A DNA stretch of 64,000 nucleotides from Lichenostomus cassidix. Taxonomy: Eukaryota > Chordata > Aves > Passeriformes > Meliphagidae. The stretch spans positions 10,012,194-10,076,193 of the forward strand of contig CM039192.1 of the NCBI GenBank assembly GCA_008360975.2, in the 5' to 3' direction. Position 1 is the stretch's first letter; every line of letters starts with the position of its first letter. This document shows positions 10,201 through 23,100 of this stretch, piece by piece. The notes under the pieces are model-generated. The model saw only the letters and a program-made list of their open reading frames with translations, was not told where the DNA came from and searched no databases. The translations under genes were made by a program, and so were the position numbers.

Positions 10201-13200
10201 TTCTTCAATATGTTTCAGTAGATCAAACGCTTAAAGAGGAAAATGCAAGTTATCCAGGGCAGAGATAGAACTACTATTGGTGTAAATGTCTTTTGCAGTA
10301 ATATTCTTCAGCTAGCCTAATGGCATTTTTAATATGGATTCTGAATATGGACATGGAAATATATCTAAATAAACTGTAGATTTAATTTCATATTATTGAG
10401 TTCTTTACCTACTGATGCGTGTTCTGTGTGATCAGTCTAATATTCTTGTCCTTTAAGAGTTAGGAATGGCTGGTTTATGAGCACCCAGATATACTGTGTT
10501 ATAAAACTTGGTTACCATAATGCACATTTTTGTTTCTGTAATATGCAACACTGCATGTTTCTTACCAAATGAGAATTCTCAAGCAGTAATTCATTTAAAT
10601 TGCAGTAATTTATGCAGTGCCATAGGTGTGGTGTGGAAAAGCATCTAATAGATTAATATGAATGTACTTCAATTGTTCAGGGTAAGGATTAGATTTAAGA
10701 CCATGTTGAGGTACAATTTTTTTTAACATTAAAAGTATTGAACGCTCAAAAAAAAAACCCACCCTATCATGTGAAAGGATCAATTGGTCATTTGTATTCA
10801 AGAGCATTGTGCAACATTGGGAAGGCTCTGCAGAGGCACTGGGTATAAATAGCCATGTAATCCAGACATACACAAAAAGATATTTTCTTGAGGTGTTTAT
10901 GTATAAAGTGTCAATTACGAAATAATGTCATAGCCAGAAGCATTTAGTGAGCACGTTTGGGTATGAAGACGACTTTCCGTATTTTCTGAGGACTAACTTC
11001 AATTGCATGCAACTAGCTTGTGAAAATCTTCAGAAGGATGTTTTCCTATCAGCACACAGGTGATTTTTTCCAAATGTCATTCCTTTAGCACAGCAAGAAA
11101 CTATTTCAGGAGGCACTTGAGAACCTGTGGCATTGAGAGTTAAATGGCAACCCTGGAATGTGAGATATGTTCCTGTTTTTGTTAGTTTTTAGAAAAAAAT
11201 GTGATGTATGTTTGAGTGGGTTACAGCTGTAAATGATTGTAGTTTTTTGAGAGGGTTTGTGCATAGCACCTGAGATTTCCAAAATGTTGGAGAATTATTA
11301 ATGGTGAGGCAGTAATAAACTCAAAAATTCAGCCGTGACAGGAGGAGAATTTGGGTCTCTTGTCAAATGTTACAAGAATCTACAAATGTAACAATATTGA
11401 ACCCTAATTTCCTGCTCAGTGGTATTTTACACACTCCAAATGCTCTGCCTGTTTTCTTTGTTTCTGTACCTTTTTGTTTCTTTGGCCAACAGCAGGGGAT
11501 GGAAGGGGAGGGTTCTCTTTTGGGAGCTTTCCCACAGTAGCGAGGAAGAGGGAGACTGTTCAGGGCTGGGTGCCAGCTCTGGTGCAGACTGAAGGGCAAA
11601 TAAATGTTTATTTTAACAACATCTCCCTTTCCTGAATAACACTGCATGAGCTCAGTGGTACCAAACTGAGTAACAGCAGATACTGCTGGAGGTACTGCTG
11701 GCAGCGAAAACCAAGTGGGCTCTGCTTGCAAGCCATTGCCTTTTTTCACTTGCAAGACAGGTAACAACTCTTGTTTTGCTGCCTTTCCCAAAGATGAGTT
11801 TGTTTATTGAATATCTGACATTCCAGCTCAGGCCTGAACTGTGTGCTTGGCACTAAAGGCAAACGGTGCATTCTTGGCTTGCAAGCCTTGTGGGTGATAG
11901 TGGAGATGTCTGATGATGGTACCTTGGAAGCTCTGCAGTTTTCTCACACATCTCTTGGTGTTAGAACCCTGACAACTGGGAGTCCACTTTCAGGTGACTA
12001 TGGAGGAGGAAAAAAAAACCTCAGATGAAAGAACAATCCTAAATAATTAATTGGTTAAAAGTTCTTGTGGCATTTGGAGCAGAACATAAGCCAGTTGCTG
12101 TTCAGCTGGGGGAAAGTAAAAGCAGAAAACACTGTGAAATCAAGATCATCAGTAAGAATGGAATAATATCCTTTCTGGCAGAGATGAGGCTGTTGGTCAG
12201 TCATGAAGGGCTAATATTTAGGGGCTGTATGTCCCTCAGCACTTGGAAACTTGCAAATTATGACCCATTTCAGTTAATTTCAGTCCTGACATGAACGCAG
12301 TGCATCACCAAGTTCTTGTAGTGGGCAGGTGGTGCAATGTTAATGGTGTGGGTTTTGTGTAACAGTTCAGATCTCTATTCCTATTTAATAGATTTCATTG
12401 TGAATAAAGTAGCAACCAAAACCAACGGTGGATTTTAAAATTTTTTTTCCTATTTACTCAGCCTCTGTATTATCTGCTCTACAGACCAGCCAACTAGCAC
12501 AAGTTCATAGTTTAAAGTGAGGGAGGAGAGCATGTTGATGTAGGTGATGAAAATTGTTCTTACTCGCTAAGCCTTTTCCCTCCTGCCTTCTTCCCATTGC
12601 CAAATTATTTATTTGAAATCTAAGAACTAATATGTGATGGAACCCAAATCTGAGCAGTCCACAAGTGGGCAGACAGCACTATGTAGAATTTGCTAATCTA
12701 AATGTCATGATTACTTGAAACCAATTCTTGGTGCTCTAAACTACACGCTGAAGGTGTTTCTTTTTGTTTAGATCTATGAACAAGTTATTGTTTTTCTCAA
12801 AAGCAATTCCATATATGCAAATATTCCATTTTCTTGGAATGACCATTTTATGTACTAAAAGCTGTCAGTAGTGTCAATAGTATCACAGTCTTCGGTATGT
12901 TGGCATATGGTTTATGGTGAACTGTAAGACTGAGATAACCCTAAAAAAATATGTGAGGGATCCAAAGTGCTTTGACAGTCTTGCTTAACTGCCATGGTTA
13001 AAAAGGCATGGCTGACTAAATTTGTGAGTGTTGAAATCTGTGTCTGGAATTATGGAAACAAATTGAGAAACATGAACAGAATTGATTGTTGATTCTTTTC
13101 CTTTGTAAAGGCTGGGAAAAGATGCATTGTGCTTTGCTGTGGTCTTTGAAGGCCCACAGTGTCCTTTTTTTCTTTTTTTTGTTTTCTTTTGTTAACTTAT

Positions 13201-13961
13201 CTTTTAATATGAAGTGTCATTCCCAAAATGAAGTAATGTCCTTGGGCTGGTGGCAACAGCTGGAGTTGCAGAATTCATAAATAATTCAGAGAGGGATAAA
13301 GGGTAGGGGAATTTTTTTGTCATTTGAATCTTTATTATGTGCACACATTTCATTTTAGATATGGCATCATTTGAATTCATTCAGTATGATGATTGCACTG
13401 ACCTGTCATATTTATTTTGATGTCCCTTCGAAGGACCATATGCTCTGTCCTCAGCATGGAAATGATGCAAGTTGCAAACTGAAAGGCAGCTCTGTTCCTG
13501 TAGGGATGAAGCCCCTCACTTCCCGTTGTCACGTCAGTGGATGTACAGCTGCACTGCAGCAGAGAAGGTGGAGTTGTTATGTCAGTGCAGTGACTAAGTG
13601 GCAGTGTAGTCTAGCAAAAGGTGGAAAAAAGGGCAAAACCCATTTGCATCAAGGTATTGCATGGCATTAAAAACTCAGCTGTCACCGAGGGCCAGTTGGT
13701 GTGAGGAACCTGGCATGTGGAAGGTGGAAAGGATTAAAGCCAGCTAGAAATCTGCCAAGGTGGAGGTGTGCCATGGTAGGTTTAATGTGGGAATACAATT
13801 AATTACTCTGTATGTTGGAAGTGGGGTTGCCATGCACACAACCTCCTGGGGTTGCACGGGAGTTAGTCTGGATATGCAAAGCTCAGATCTTTTTCTTTGC
13901 CCAATCCATGTCCTTCTTTCCTCTGGAAGCTGCTTGCTTAGCTAAACAAAATCTTGGATAA

Positions 13962-13988
13962 TTTTTTTTTTGGGGGGGGGGGGAGGGG
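13962..13988 (+). repeat. T10-G12 homopolymer junction
   Basis: Ten T residues (13962-13971) run directly into twelve G residues (13972-13983), then A and four more G. The G tract can adopt G-quadruplex-type structures and is prone to length variation and sequencing error. Confidence 0.85.
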
Positions 13989-15378
13989 TGGAATGTGCAG
14001 TTGTAATTTTCCTCTTCACTGATTCTGCTGTAACCACTGCATCTGGTCTTCCGTTTATTTCATTGGTATGTTCCTGTGGATGAGTGGTACATTTTCCTGA
14101 AGTCACAGGCTCAAGTTCGACCGTGTCCCATAAGTAATGAACTGCATGGTAATGAGTAATGTTTGCTCCCTACTGGCTGAAGCACTGGCTAGTATTAGCA
14201 ATTTGTAGTTGGTGGATAACAGGACTTTGTTACTATTACCTTTGTATGCAATGTTAACCCACAGGACTGCAACCACCTTGATATTTTTATGGTATAAGGT
14301 GTGGCAGTGAGTGTGATTTGTATGAAGTACATGGTCCACTCTGCTCATGCCAGTGGAAGGAAGCCAATTAAGTGCAGGTTAGTGAAATGCAATAACTAGA
14401 AGCTGTGACTGAGAATGATAACTGTATGCAAAATTGTTTCTTTTCTAGATCCTGCTATCAATGACTGAGCCTCCCTGAAATCTTCTTATCAGTTACTGCC
14501 AAGATGAGAAGGATAACAGGAAGGAGGAGTGCTTAAGTGGCTTTAATGACAGTTAATTTCATCTATTTATCACATGACAGATTGTTTTTTCCTCAAAACT
14601 CAATTGTCATGACAAGATGCTTTTGGAAGTCATCTTTGTAAAATAAAACTGACAATTTTTAGGCTACAAAGAGCTATTGTATCTTTCTGTAGACTGTTGT
14701 CATTATGGTAAACTGCTGGAAAGTCTTTATTTTTGAAGTAATTAAACTTGCATACTTCATTCATTTATTTGAATGTCTGTTGAATGCCTTGTGAAAAGTT
14801 TCTTGCCAGAGTTCTTCTATTCAATGGAATAGTTATTCTTACGATGCTGAATTTATTATTGTCTAAATTATTATTGCCTTAGCCTCTTACAAAAATGTTT
14901 CATTTTAGTAATTCTTAAACAAATAAGGAATGAATGAGGTTTTGTCCCCTTTGTGTTTTGATCAGCATATTTTGCCTTTCAGCGAAAGTGCCTTCAGTTT
15001 TTGGAATGACACAACACAAAGAAGGGTGCTTTGGTTTTTGGGTTTTTTCCCCAACAGCACATGTCTTGTGCAATGATTTTTTAATATGTACACTGCCAAG
15101 ACACAATTACTGGAAGGAGAGAGAGAAGGTGTTGGGAATGTCATGTTATGCCAAATTAAGAATTATTAGCTCTTACTTTCTGTGCAATCTCTTCGGCTAG
15201 AACTCGACCTATTGCGTCTGGCGTATACTTTGACTGTAGTGGAACTAATGTGTCCTTGGAGTAGCATTTCAGAGTAACTTCAGATTCATGTTTTTTTCAC
15301 AAGTCTGCTTTAAACTTCTGGGATTAACTTCAGAGAAGGCGAGAGATACAGGCTCCTTTGTCAGCAGCTGTGCTGGTT

Positions 15379-15418
15379 AGAGAAGGAGGCTTCATGCACG
15401 CTTGCTTGCTCCTTCTCT
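15379..15418. repeat. Inverted repeat, 10-bp arms
   Basis: AGAGAAGGAG (15379-15388) is matched by its exact reverse complement at 15409-15418, with a 20-base spacer. The purine/pyrimidine arms could form a stem. No function is indicated. Confidence 0.55.
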
Positions 15419-15790
15419 CCCGGAGGTTATTGCCCTGCTAGGGAAGCAAACTGAACTGTTTCCCTGAGCACACCCAGACTTATTTCAGCCAAAGTTAATC
15501 GTGTTATCAAATATTAGTTATCCAGCACCCTGGGTCACTTTGATGAAAGGACAGGGAGTACACAGACCAGCTGTGCAGACGTCATGTCTGGGAAGGGTGG
15601 GGTGTTGACAAGAGGGTTGTTGAGGACTGGCCCTGGTGTGTCGCCTTTTCAGCAGGTGCACTTGCATCTCTCGGATGTGGTAAGAATTGGACATGTTAGA
15701 AAGCTGTGGAGATCTGTCATGCATAATAGTCACATTTCAAGGACATCCTGGATAATACAAAATAAACCTGTGCTCTTTGACATACTCCTT

Positions 15791-15834
15791 GTGTGTGCCA
15801 GTGTGAGGGGAGAGTGTGTGAGTGTGAGTGTGTA
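15791..15834 (+). repeat. Imperfect GTGTGA/GT-rich microsatellite
   Basis: The stretch alternates GTGTG with GA interruptions (GTGTGAGTGTGAGTGTG at its right half). It is a degenerate dinucleotide-type simple repeat. Confidence 0.65.
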
Positions 15835-17065
15835 CATGACAGACACTTATTTCAGGAAAATGTATCTGGTCAAGGTGTGGGAATGGTACAAGTGTTTCCA
15901 TTATCTAGGGAACACACTGTTTACTCATCAAAGAGGCTGCCTCAGGAGAACTGCTTTTGACACATGAGCTGCCTTGAGTGGAGAAGGGAGAACACCTCTA
16001 GCAGGAGTGGCTGCTGTTGCTTCTCTACAGTGTTGAATCAGTAGATGCTGGAGTCTGGTGAGGCATCCAAGCTCTTGATATTCCCTGTGCCAAAATTAGA
16101 ATGGTGTGGATAATCTTCAGTACTCAAAAGACGTACTGAGTAAAAACTGCACTAAACAGCTCCTTCAACAATGACCCTTCTTGTGAGAAGGCTGTGGAGT
16201 GTAGGTGTCTTCAAAGAGATGGCTTCCAAGAGAGTATGCTTCTTGGGCATACAAAGAACAAGTGGCTTTCTGATCTGTCAGAAGCCTGAGAGCAGCAATA
16301 CTGTTTGCGTCTCCTCTCGGGGCACTGGCAGATGAGAACACCGTTCAGTCACAGAAGGGACTGAACCTCCAGCTCAGCTTGTGTGGCATCCATTACCTTT
16401 TATTTGTAATAGTAACGTGAAGGGATGAGGCAGGGCAGGTCCCAGGATTAAGGCTTAAAGAGAGACTGGGGAAGGTGCACAAACTTGAACTTCACTGATA
16501 TTTTATAATTCTGTGTGAAAACAAAGTAGTTATAGGGGGAAAGCTATAGCTCTTCTGCCAAGTTTTGAGTGGACTTGGCTGTGTACTGCAATATGTTGAG
16601 AAAATGTTGGGCTCCTCAGTCAAACCCTTTCCTGCCCTCATTAGCTGATACTTGCAGCAGAGTGCCTGGTGTGTGCATAGTTCAAGGAGGCAAAGTGCCA
16701 GCCACATAGTTTCCAAAATCCTCAGCTTGCCCCCATCCGATCTCTGAGCTGCTGGTGAAGGCAGGTGTGGCTCCAGGTGTGAGAGCTGTGCCCTGCTCCA
16801 GCAGCCCAGGGTCAAGCCATGGCTGAGTACTCAGTGCTGGCTTCAGAAGTGATGTGCCTCCCCCAAACTGTCACATGTCTGCCCTGACCACGGACTAAGT
16901 GCAAATGAGCCTCCACAGCTCTCTGAGACAGCCCACAGTTCATATAATTTTTATCTTAAAATGGACTCTTGCAGTACCAAGATTGAAATGTCTAATGAAA
17001 TGCTTGTGATTGCCTAGGAATCTTTTTACCTGCTTAAGTGGTAATAAACAATTAAACAAGTACTG

Positions 17066-17103
17066 CAAAACATCTTACACAGAGCACTGTGTAAGATGTT
17101 TTG
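17066..17103. repeat. Perfect 17-bp hairpin with four-base loop
   Basis: The left arm CAAAACATCTTACACAG (17066-17082) and the right arm CTGTGTAAGATGTTTTG (17087-17103) are exact reverse complements separated by AGCA. A further G-U and U-A pair could extend the stem to 19 bp in RNA. The stem is shorter than most microRNA precursors and lacks their usual mismatches, so a microRNA call is not made. Perfect palindromes of this length and spacing are uncommon by chance. Confidence 0.85.
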
Positions 17104-17334
17104 TATGTTAAGCTGACGAGTAAAATTTTACATCCAAGCACTTAAAATGATCAAATACTATAGTTAAGACTGCTGCACTGTTTATGTAGTCCTAAAAAGA
17201 CAACAAAATAAAACTTCAGGGAAGACATATTTTCTTCTTATAAATACTCCAAATAATAGGTTGGTTTCAAGTAGACTTCCTGGCTCTTCGGTGATTGCTG
17301 CATTCGGTCTGAATCTATCAGGAATCCCAATCAT

Positions 17335-17366
17335 AATCGTGTGTTTATTATTATAAACACATGATT
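17335..17366. repeat. 14-bp hairpin with four-base loop
   Basis: Bases 17335-17348 pair with 17353-17366 around the loop TATT, with a single G-T wobble. The core is GTGTTTAT against ATAAACAC. It lies about 230 bases downstream of the preceding hairpin but is unrelated to it in sequence. Confidence 0.65.
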
Positions 17367-20292
17367 TCTATATATGTTCTCCACAAATATGTTGGACAAA
17401 ACACAGTTTACCTTCTTAACTGGTACTGTATGGTTACTTCCAGCTCCTTTAATTTCAGTTCTAACTTGATTGAATAAAAGGTGCATTCCTGAAAATAATC
17501 TTTACATCTGTAATGGGACACTTGATTTTATACGACTGTTTGCATACTCCAGACATAGCACAACATTTTCAAGACAATGTGTGTTGACAATATACAGAGA
17601 TAAAAATCAGTTAATGACAAACTAAGGAGCAAACTTTTAATAAGAGCAATGAATCATTAGAAATTATTAGAAAGGGAATATTAGATTTTCTATCTTTTGA
17701 AAGAGGATGAAATGTTTTTATAGAGGTATATGCTTGAACAAATGGCTGGGTGGGGTAGAGGAATTCCTCACAGGCTTCTGTGGCTTTTGCAGCACATGGG
17801 GTCAGTCTGGGTCATCTGAGACATCCTGGCTTGGAAGGGAGTGAGAAGTCTCAGTGTAGCAAGTATCTTCATAGAATAGCAGTTTCCACTGAAAAGTTAC
17901 TCAAAGTTATTTAAACTTCTCTTCAAAAAAGGATTGGGAGGGGCATTGGTAAGGTTCCTGTCTCCTAGGGCCATGCCTTTTTCAAAGATCCTCTTTCACC
18001 TGACTGCTTGTTTCTGTAGGGTGTTTCATTGGCTTAGGTGGGTTTCTCTGGTTCATCCACCCTCCCCCCACATTAATCAAACAGCACATGAACATCTCTT
18101 TTCAGACCAATGTCTTCTACAGAGTGTCTACTTCTACAAAGTGTAATGTTGCCTTTCTGCTAGAAATAATTACTAGGTTGAAAATAATCTGACAACATCC
18201 TGCTGTGGATAAATTAGGTTTGTTCTCTACTAGGATTAGTTAGCCTGCACGCATTCACTAACATGTTACAAGAAAATGATTGCAAGTTGATGGTATCCAG
18301 TTATCTGCCTTTTTTCTTTTTAATGGGCTTTTTGTTGCTGTGCTGTCACCAAGGTTGAAATAAATGCGTGTAAATTGTACTTTGCCAAGTTCCCTGCAGC
18401 CTGGGGAGATGGTGTTTGCTGTCCTGTACCATGAAAAGACTTGTGAGCAGAAGTGTTTGGAGAAGGGGAGAGGTTGTCTCCATGTAGGTTTCTGAATCTT
18501 GTGCACCTTTGGTGTTGGCTAACAGGGATGTGTTCTGCTGTATGGCAATCAATACATTGCCACCAAAGTCCAAAATGCCAGGAATAATTAGCTCATGTGT
18601 TTAAATAGGTGTTGTTATTTTTCAGCTTGCAAATACAAGCCTGTTTTCATGCAGAAGTCCATATTTTACTTGGGAAGAATGCTGTGAAAATCAGAAAAAG
18701 CAGAAGAAATCATTAGATGTTATGTGCCAGAGTTTAAGATTTTAAAAATCACCACGAGATCTTTATTTCTTTGTTTACAATTGATTAGGGTTAGAGTTTT
18801 AAAAGCTTAATGCTGACTCTAAGTGCTTTACAGTCAGTCATTGAGAATTATGGGCTTGGCATGACTCACGTTTTTGTCCTTCAGTATATCCATTATTGTT
18901 AGATGCTGAGTAGTCATTGCACATAGATGACTGATTTTTTTGGGTATTTTACATTTTTACATGTTCAGAAAAATACTTCGTTAAAGCAGCTGCTGGGTGA
19001 ATGGGGTAATTAAAGAACTGTACTGCTTTTATTGAAGTTAACATATGCTGCACATTCCTTAAAACTCAGTATGTGAGCAGAATGTTTCCAGGATTTATTG
19101 AAGGCAGACATCTAGAGATACTGGGGAGCTTTTAATAGTAGTAAAGATAACTTCCAAGTTTTATGCTGTTATATAAATCTTGTCTTTGAGAGCTGTTATT
19201 GCAATACACTGCTGGTGTTCTTCATATTTTGTCTGTGTGGATGTTTTATTTATGTACTTATACACCAACACACAAATGCTTGACCTGAGCAATTTTTTTT
19301 GACAGTGATTATACATGCTATTTAGTATTTATTTGGAAAAAAATAGTGTTCTAATGCTGACTGAGAGTCTTAATTTACTTGATGCCAAAAGAAATCTGCA
19401 GTATGTTGTGGGAGGTTTTACTTTTTTTTTTTAAACTGAAATGCAACCCTGCTTAGTTTGAATTGCAGCTCTTAGTGTGTGAGTGTTGTGGCAGCAAGCA
19501 AGGAACCTTACTTACTCAGCATAAACTGAGGCTGGGTTTCATTTTAACTAGTGTGATGAGTGCAATGTTCCACCTGAGTGATATTTTTGCAACTTGTGAA
19601 AAAATAGACTTATCTATCATCCGTATTTCATATGATTTCAGAGTAGAAAATTATCCTTACTTTTAAATTATTTGGCTAAAACTATCAAACTTTCACCTGT
19701 ATATTTTGCAATGTTTAGACCTTAAGCACTCTTCAAGCAATATGTTTGACTTACCATTATTATACACTATAAAATAAAAGAAAATATTAAAGTACATGCT
19801 GAAAGAACATTATTCATCAGCTATGAATAAACATGGGGAAAAACTATTTTCAAAATTTTAGGGTTTTTTGCTAAATACTTCCCAGTTGACTTTATATGAT
19901 CTTTAATGTGGAACTTTGAAAAGAGGTTAGTTACCCTAACCAGGATACACAAGATGCTGTTCTGTGTCGGTGTTCTCAACTTCTAGGACTGTAAAAATGG
20001 AAAATACACTTTAAAATTTTAGCATTTGTCTAGGTATGCAGTAAAAGTTACTTTTATGCCTGGTTGTCTGCATGAGCAGGCTAGGTATTTCTGTCTGTCT
20101 TTGTAGTCCAACAACTCATTGTATGGACAAATCTTCATACTGGGTTCTGCAAGTTGAAGACAAAAACATTTCTTAACTACTTGTGTCTTTTAATATTGTG
20201 AGTCAATTCCCATGTGTTAAAGTGTAAACTACTAACTAATCCATAGGAGTTTATGCAGCAGAAAGTCATTTAATTAACACTTTTAATTTCAG

Positions 20293-20368
20293 CTATGAAA
20301 GAAGGTGAAAATGAGGTCTGGAGAATGGAGAGAGGCTTTGTCTTCCATCGCTGAAGACTCCCTGCACT
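20293..20368 (+). other. Orphan exon-like segment, probably non-coding
   Basis: A good acceptor (acttttaatttcag) and a strong donor (GCACT followed by gtaagt) enclose 76 bases. All three frames contain a stop: two close early, and the third reads from an ATG at 20295 for 19 codons to a TGA near the end. If spliced, it would be an untranslated or long-non-coding exon, or one that terminates a main reading frame. It has no visible partner within 10 kb. It may also be a chance pseudo-exon, which are common in long vertebrate introns. Confidence 0.22.
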
Positions 20369-23061
20369 GTAAGTCTACTGATGCCCGTGGTACATAGCCC
20401 ATCTCCTGCCTGCTAATTAGGCCTCTCCAGTGTGCTCTCTAGATATGTGCTGGAGAAGTTTTTTTCAAAAAACCACCACGCCATCATAAATAAGGGAATG
20501 GTACAGTATGTAACTATTATACACCGCTCATTTGGCAGACTATAATTTAATAGAACAACAATGATCAGACCAGTATATCAGTTAATTTTCAAAACATTTT
20601 ATTCCACACAAATTAGCTCAGGTCCTGGAGGGCAAAATGACAAGAGGTTACTCGTACACTATGTATTTAATTAATTGAAAAATGCTCAAATTGCTTTTAC
20701 AGTTGTTATTAAAAAGTAGAATCAGTGTTGCCAGTGCTCAACCATAATTAGAACCCCAGGGAATTAAATATTTAGCATTAGTAATGTAACAGCACTTAGG
20801 ACACAAATTTCTATTTTTGTAATGAAAGCAATACGGTGTAAGTGCAAATGGCTGAAACGACAGCTGTGACAAGCAAACCAGCCTGGGATATTTCAATAAG
20901 ACACCTCGTTGGACAGCAAGTCTTACTGCATTACTCGTTTGTAAGAGTCCAAATCCCAATAGCCAGGCATTACACCCAGTATTTAGATTTCTAATTGCTC
21001 ACAGGATGAAGGGCCGGGCAAATGTCAGCCGGCGGTGTGGGAAGCACGCAGCATTTTCCCAAAGAACGTGGCAGAGGTGGGTGCCTTTGGCCAGGCAGGC
21101 AGGGCTGGGGCACAGCCCAGGGCAGCCGGCGGGGGAAACGAGACCTTGTTTGTTTTAAGTTTGATTACATTTTAAGCATAAGTGCTTTCAGTGATACAAC
21201 ATGAAAAGTCGGATATTGGGCTCTAATGAGCTGTAGTGGTAGATGGCTGGAGACCCTGAGGGATTCATTCACTAAATTAACTGGATAACAGTACTTGGTT
21301 TGGGCACGGTAGGATGGCTGAGCTGTGCTTAAAATCTCCCTTTCAGAGCTGTCTCTCATTCCTGTTTTTGTTCTAAACAGTCTGTGTAGTGACTTCCACA
21401 GCCGCCTGCTACAACTGTTCAGCTTGTCAGAAGTATTACATTACCAACTAATAAGTAATAAAGCATATTTGACTTCATTTCTCTTTGCTTTGTTGGGTTT
21501 TTTTCCCCCTGGAACGGCAGGGGAAAGAGGAAAGCTTGAAGGCAGTTGTGTATCTTCTGAAGACAAAAAAAAGCTGTATTTGGGCAAGGCATGCATTGGC
21601 CTTCTTAAAGCACTGATTAGTTTCACAGAAATAGGACAATCAGGCAGGGGGGTGGAATACTAGTTTTTGAAGATGCTTTTGTTCCAGTTGGCACCTGCTT
21701 TTGGATAGAGTTGGTGTTTGAGCTGAACGTAGCAAGGATGTGCTATGTAGGTGGCACTAGCCCAGGACAGCCTTCTCTTGGGAGCAGCATTGTGCCTGCA
21801 CACTACCACATCCAGCACAGGCAGCAGTGCCCCAGCTGCTGCTCTGCTTTGCAAATACTTGTTTCTGCTGCAGGTCACTCTGCAGAAAAAGTTTATTTTT
21901 ACCCCCTCCCTCCGAAAATCCCAGCAAACAACTCTGTTTGACGCCAAAACTTGGCAAACAGTATCTGTAATCTGTGAGTAATCTGTAAGAGTATCTCTGG
22001 TTCTGAAATTTAAGAGTCTTTATCCTGAGATGTTTCAAACAATCGTTACAGAACAAAGGGGCCCAGGGGTGAGGCTGCCCCAGAAGAGATGCTGGAGCTT
22101 CTGCCATCAGCCCTGCCCAGCCCTGAGCCTCCTGCCAGCTGAACACACTCACCCCAGCACACCTGCCCACAATCTGGGGCTATGAAGTGGCACCTGCTGC
22201 CATACCTGGGGCTCCTATCATGAGGGAAGCTTGGGAGGAAAGGGCTTCTCTTTGTTATTTGAAAAGTGCAGTGCTCTTTCTTCAGCCTGGCTTTCGTAAG
22301 TGGTTTTGACCTGTTAGCTGAAGATTCCTCTCAGTGTCTGGTTTTAGTTGAAATTGCTGAACCTCAGTGAAGCACTGATCAGCCACCAGTGGAGCTGTGT
22401 AATGGGGTACATTGCCTGGCTGCAGTCACCAAAACCTGTGGGAGCTGTTCAGGTGAGTACAAAAGGGTTATATCCAAGGACAGGGTTATGAATTCACACC
22501 TCTCTCTTGCTGCTGACCTGCTGGGGCACAGTAATGGTCCTAAGGGTCAGAGCTTCAGTTTTGTGTGTTTCCTGAGCAGGTGAAAAAATCTGAGAAAATC
22601 AGCTTTTCTCTAACAGGTTTATGTATTTAGGCTCAAAGTGTAGGAAAGACCGTTTTTTTTGAGCACACTGAAACCTTGTAGGGTACCTCTGAGCTTCCCT
22701 GGGTGCTTGCATCCCATCTACTTTGATCCAGCTTCCTGAGCTTTTTCCTAGCTTGCAATTAGAAACCCTTTGTGCTCTGTAATTTTTGTGTATGATGCAC
22801 AGAAATAAGGTACCAAGAGTTTGATGTAACTGAATTATTGCTGCATGGAAGTAATCCTCATCAGCTCTTACTTTCTCAAATAAAATAGTGGCATTTTCCA
22901 GCTCTCTTTCCCTTTGATGCAATTAGAAGGCCTGGGAATAATGCTGGGGTCTTGCCAGCAGCCCTGACTCACAGCAGGACGAGCTGCACCTGGACTGAGC
23001 TCTCTGTCCTGGCATCTAAAAGCTGTGCTGAGCCTCTCCTGTGGAGGAGCAAACAGCTGCA

Positions 23062-23100
23062 CTGACATGACAGTAGCACCATTGCTGACTGTCATGTCAG
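23062..23100. repeat. Near-perfect 39-nt hairpin
   Basis: CTGACATGACAGT (23062-23074) is the exact reverse complement of 23088-23100. Inside it, AGCA (23075-23078) pairs with TGCT (23083-23086) after a single bulged G at 23087, leaving the loop CCAT. The result is a 17-bp stem with one bulge. It resembles the 17066-17103 hairpin in size but not in sequence. Confidence 0.85.

Noticed and set aside
14448..14540. Acceptor-like TTCTTTTCTAG at about 14437-14447
   Set aside because: No donor of reasonable quality follows within a normal exon length.
17066..17103. microRNA precursor
   Set aside because: The stem is about 17-19 bp with a four-base loop, shorter and more perfect than normal precursors, and the flanks do not extend the pairing.
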